Source: Flavobacterium chilense
GTDB lineage: Bacteria > Bacteroidota > Bacteroidia > Flavobacteriales > Flavobacteriaceae
Assembly (NCBI RefSeq): GCF_001602525.1
Contig: NZ_LSYT01000004.1
Coordinates: forward strand, 310,001-374,000
DNA length: 64,000 bases
Direction of reading: 5' to 3'
Shown: positions 62,692 through 64,000 of the stretch, piece after piece
Numbering within the stretch: position 1 is the first letter of the stretch
How the letters are laid out: the number at the start of each line of letters is the position of its first letter
Notes under the pieces: model-generated
Told to the model about the DNA's origin: nothing
The model's database searches: none
Seen by the model: only the letters and a program-made list of their open reading frames with translations
Position numbers and translations under genes: made by a program

Positions 62692-63810
62692 CTACGATGT
62701 TTTTCTATAGTTCAAAATTGCTGCGGTATTCAATACAATCGCAAATCCTATTATAATCAAAATGTGTTTACGAATATCTTTAAAGCCGCTTCCTTTAATG
62801 ATGACCATTCTCATCACATCGATAAAGTAACTTATAGGATTAAATTTTGAAACCGTTTTGGCCCAATCCGGCATACTGTCTATTGGTGTAAATAAACCGC
62901 CCATTAAAACAAATATCATCACAAAAAAGAACATGATCAGCATGGCTTGCTGTTGTGTTTCGCAAATGGTAGAAATAAGCAATCCAAATCCTAAAATAGC
63001 CAACAAATAAACCCAGATAAAAGTATATAAAACCAATAAATTTCCTAGCGGAAGAATACCATAAAAAATCCATCCTACCAGCAATCCTAACGTAAAAACC
63101 ACATTCCCCAAAATCCAGAACGGAATCAGTTTTCCCAGAATAAAATGATATTTTTTAACCGGCGAAACATTAATTTGTTCAATAGTTCCGGCTTCTTTTT
63201 CTTTTACAATATTCAATGATGAAAGAAAACCACCAACAAGTGTAACCAAAATAGCCAGTATTCCCGGAACCATAAAAAGTCTGTAATTCAAATGCGGATT
63301 GTACCAGTTTGATGATGTAATTTCTATTACCGGAAGAGTATTAAAACTTCCTGATACATTTAATTTTTTTCGTAAACTATTATTATATGCTCTGATAATA
63401 TCGCTAATATAGCCCGCTCCTAACCCGGCTTTTGTTCCGTTTATTGCATTTACACCAATAAAAAGCTGTTGTTTGTTTTCTTTAATTAAATCTTGCTCAA
63501 ATCCGCGGGGAATTTCCAGGATCAAGTCGGCATTATCATCTTCTATTTGTGTAAAAGCCTGTTGATAAGAATCATTGTAACTTTTTAGTTTAAAATAACC
63601 CGATGCCACAACCTGACTGATCAAATCTCTTGAATAATCAGAACGGTCATTGTCGACCACCGCCAAATTAATGTTTTTAATTTCATAATTGGCGGCAAGC
63701 GGTAAAATAATAAGCTGCATAACCGGCATTACCATAATAACGGCTAATATCGCTTTATTACGAAATATTTGTTTGAACTCTTTGATGAGCAAAAATTTGA
63801 TGATTCTCAT
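62692..63810 (-). CDS. ABC-2 type permease with large periplasmic domain
   Basis: A 372-residue membrane protein of the YhhJ/ABC-2 class. An N-terminal helix (RNKAILAVIMVMPVMQLIIL) is followed by a large periplasmic domain and then five helices including VPGILAILVTLVGGFLSSLN and GFGLLISTICETQQQAMLI. This is the usual organisation of an efflux or drug-export ABC permease subunit. It overlaps the upstream permease by 4 bp (ATGA). The ATPase is presumably encoded beyond the window. Confidence 0.88.
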   Translation of the reverse strand: MRIIKFLLIKEFKQIFRNKAILAVIMVMPVMQLIILPLAANYEIKNINLAVVDNDRSDYSRDLISQVVASGYFKLKSYNDSYQQAFTQIEDDNADLILEIPRGFEQDLIKENKQQLFIGVNAINGTKAGLGAGYISDIIRAYNNSLRKKLNVSGSFNTLPVIEITSSNWYNPHLNYRLFMVPGILAILVTLVGGFLSSLNIVKEKEAGTIEQINVSPVKKYHFILGKLIPFWILGNVVFTLGLLVGWIFYGILPLGNLLVLYTFIWVYLLAILGFGLLISTICETQQQAMLIMFFFVMIFVLMGGLFTPIDSMPDWAKTVSKFNPISYFIDVMRMVIIKGSGFKDIRKHILIIIGFAIVLNTAAILNYRKTS

Positions 63811-64000
63811 GACAAACGTATTTTAAAACTTTTAAGACTTATGATCAATAAGAAAACGGTTATACCAAAAAGAATCAGCGTTTCTTTCCATATATAAGAA
63901 AATCCTAATCCTTTTATCATAATGCCTTTTACAATGATGTAATACCATTTTGAAGGCACAATATTCGAAAACCATTGTAACGGAAGCGGCATATTTTCGA
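63807..64000 (-). CDS. ABC-2 type permease (5' partial)
   Basis: Only the last 64 or so codons are visible; the frame stays open to the window edge, so the start lies beyond 64,000. The visible part (PLPLQWFSNIVPSKWYYIIV, then KGIMIKGLGFSYIWKETLIL) is the typical C-terminal region of ABC-2 permeases. With the next gene it forms a two-permease unit, overlapping by 4 bp, so a heterodimeric exporter is likely. Confidence 0.75.
   Translation of the reverse strand, partial: ENMPLPLQWFSNIVPSKWYYIIVKGIMIKGLGFSYIWKETLILFGITVFLLIISLKSFKIRLS

Overview
The window reads as the chromosome of a Flavobacterium-like member of the Bacteroidota. The DNA is AT-rich. Several genes have promoters with the Bacteroidota -7 element TAnnTTTG. 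The tmRNA encodes a GENNYALAA tag. There is a type IX secretion sorting domain on a giant SprB-repeat protein, a TonB-dependent receptor of the outer-membrane beta-barrel type, and MenE and CPBP genes typical of this group. The species assignment is an inference; no rRNA is present.

Layout. 1-10.9 kb is housekeeping: a 5'-truncated RsmB/NOP-type rRNA methyltransferase, a CPBP protease-menE pair, an ArsC-like reductase, a TonB receptor, a structured intergenic repeat, fumC, a saccharopine/alanine dehydrogenase-family oxidoreductase and a lipoprotein serine hydrolase. At 10,953-11,347 lies ssrA (tmRNA). Its 3' end and terminator are duplicated at 22,084-22,135, bracketing a 10.7 kb integrative element. 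The element carries a tyrosine recombinase next to attR, an excisionase-like protein, an SF3/D5-like helicase, MobC without a relaxase, an MqsR/MqsA toxin-antitoxin pair, an orphan HigA-like protein, an XRE-ImmA/IrrE protein and several unknown cargo genes. It also has many dyads and repeats that look like operators, an origin or an oriT.

Directly beyond attR (22.1-29.2 kb) is the most interesting locus. A 58-residue double-glycine-type precursor with six cysteines lies upstream of a tight operon. The operon encodes a C39-like/VKOR/thioredoxin disulfide-forming membrane protein, a DUF6625 glycosyltransferase-like protein, a C39-peptidase ABC exporter and a HlyD adaptor, and a divergent XRE regulator lies nearby. 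This is the toolkit expected for a disulfide-bonded, possibly glycosylated (glycocin-like) exported peptide. The gene was too short to appear among ordinary ORFs.

29.6-33.3 kb holds the oxidative pentose-phosphate operon gnd-zwf-pgl. It is followed by an acyltransferase-3 protein, a stand-alone IS1595-type zinc-ribbon protein, a roadblock-like protein, an RND efflux operon with a LytS/LytTR-type two-component pair upstream of it, fabH and a tandem universal stress protein.

45.9-48.8 kb is a small phage-like regulatory module. An S24 repressor faces a series of small genes including DUF3164, across a control region with two LexA-like dyads, but no transposase or capsid genes are present. 49.5-61.3 kb follows on the same strand: three tandem phage-tail-collar proteins, a cytosolic periplasmic-binding-fold protein, a formyltransferase-fold enzyme, a 2330-residue Ig/SprB-repeat adhesin with a T9SS sorting domain, and an outer-membrane beta-barrel protein. 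The window ends with two DNA glycosylases (Aag and Mug families) and a pair of ABC-2 permease genes, the last cut by the window edge.
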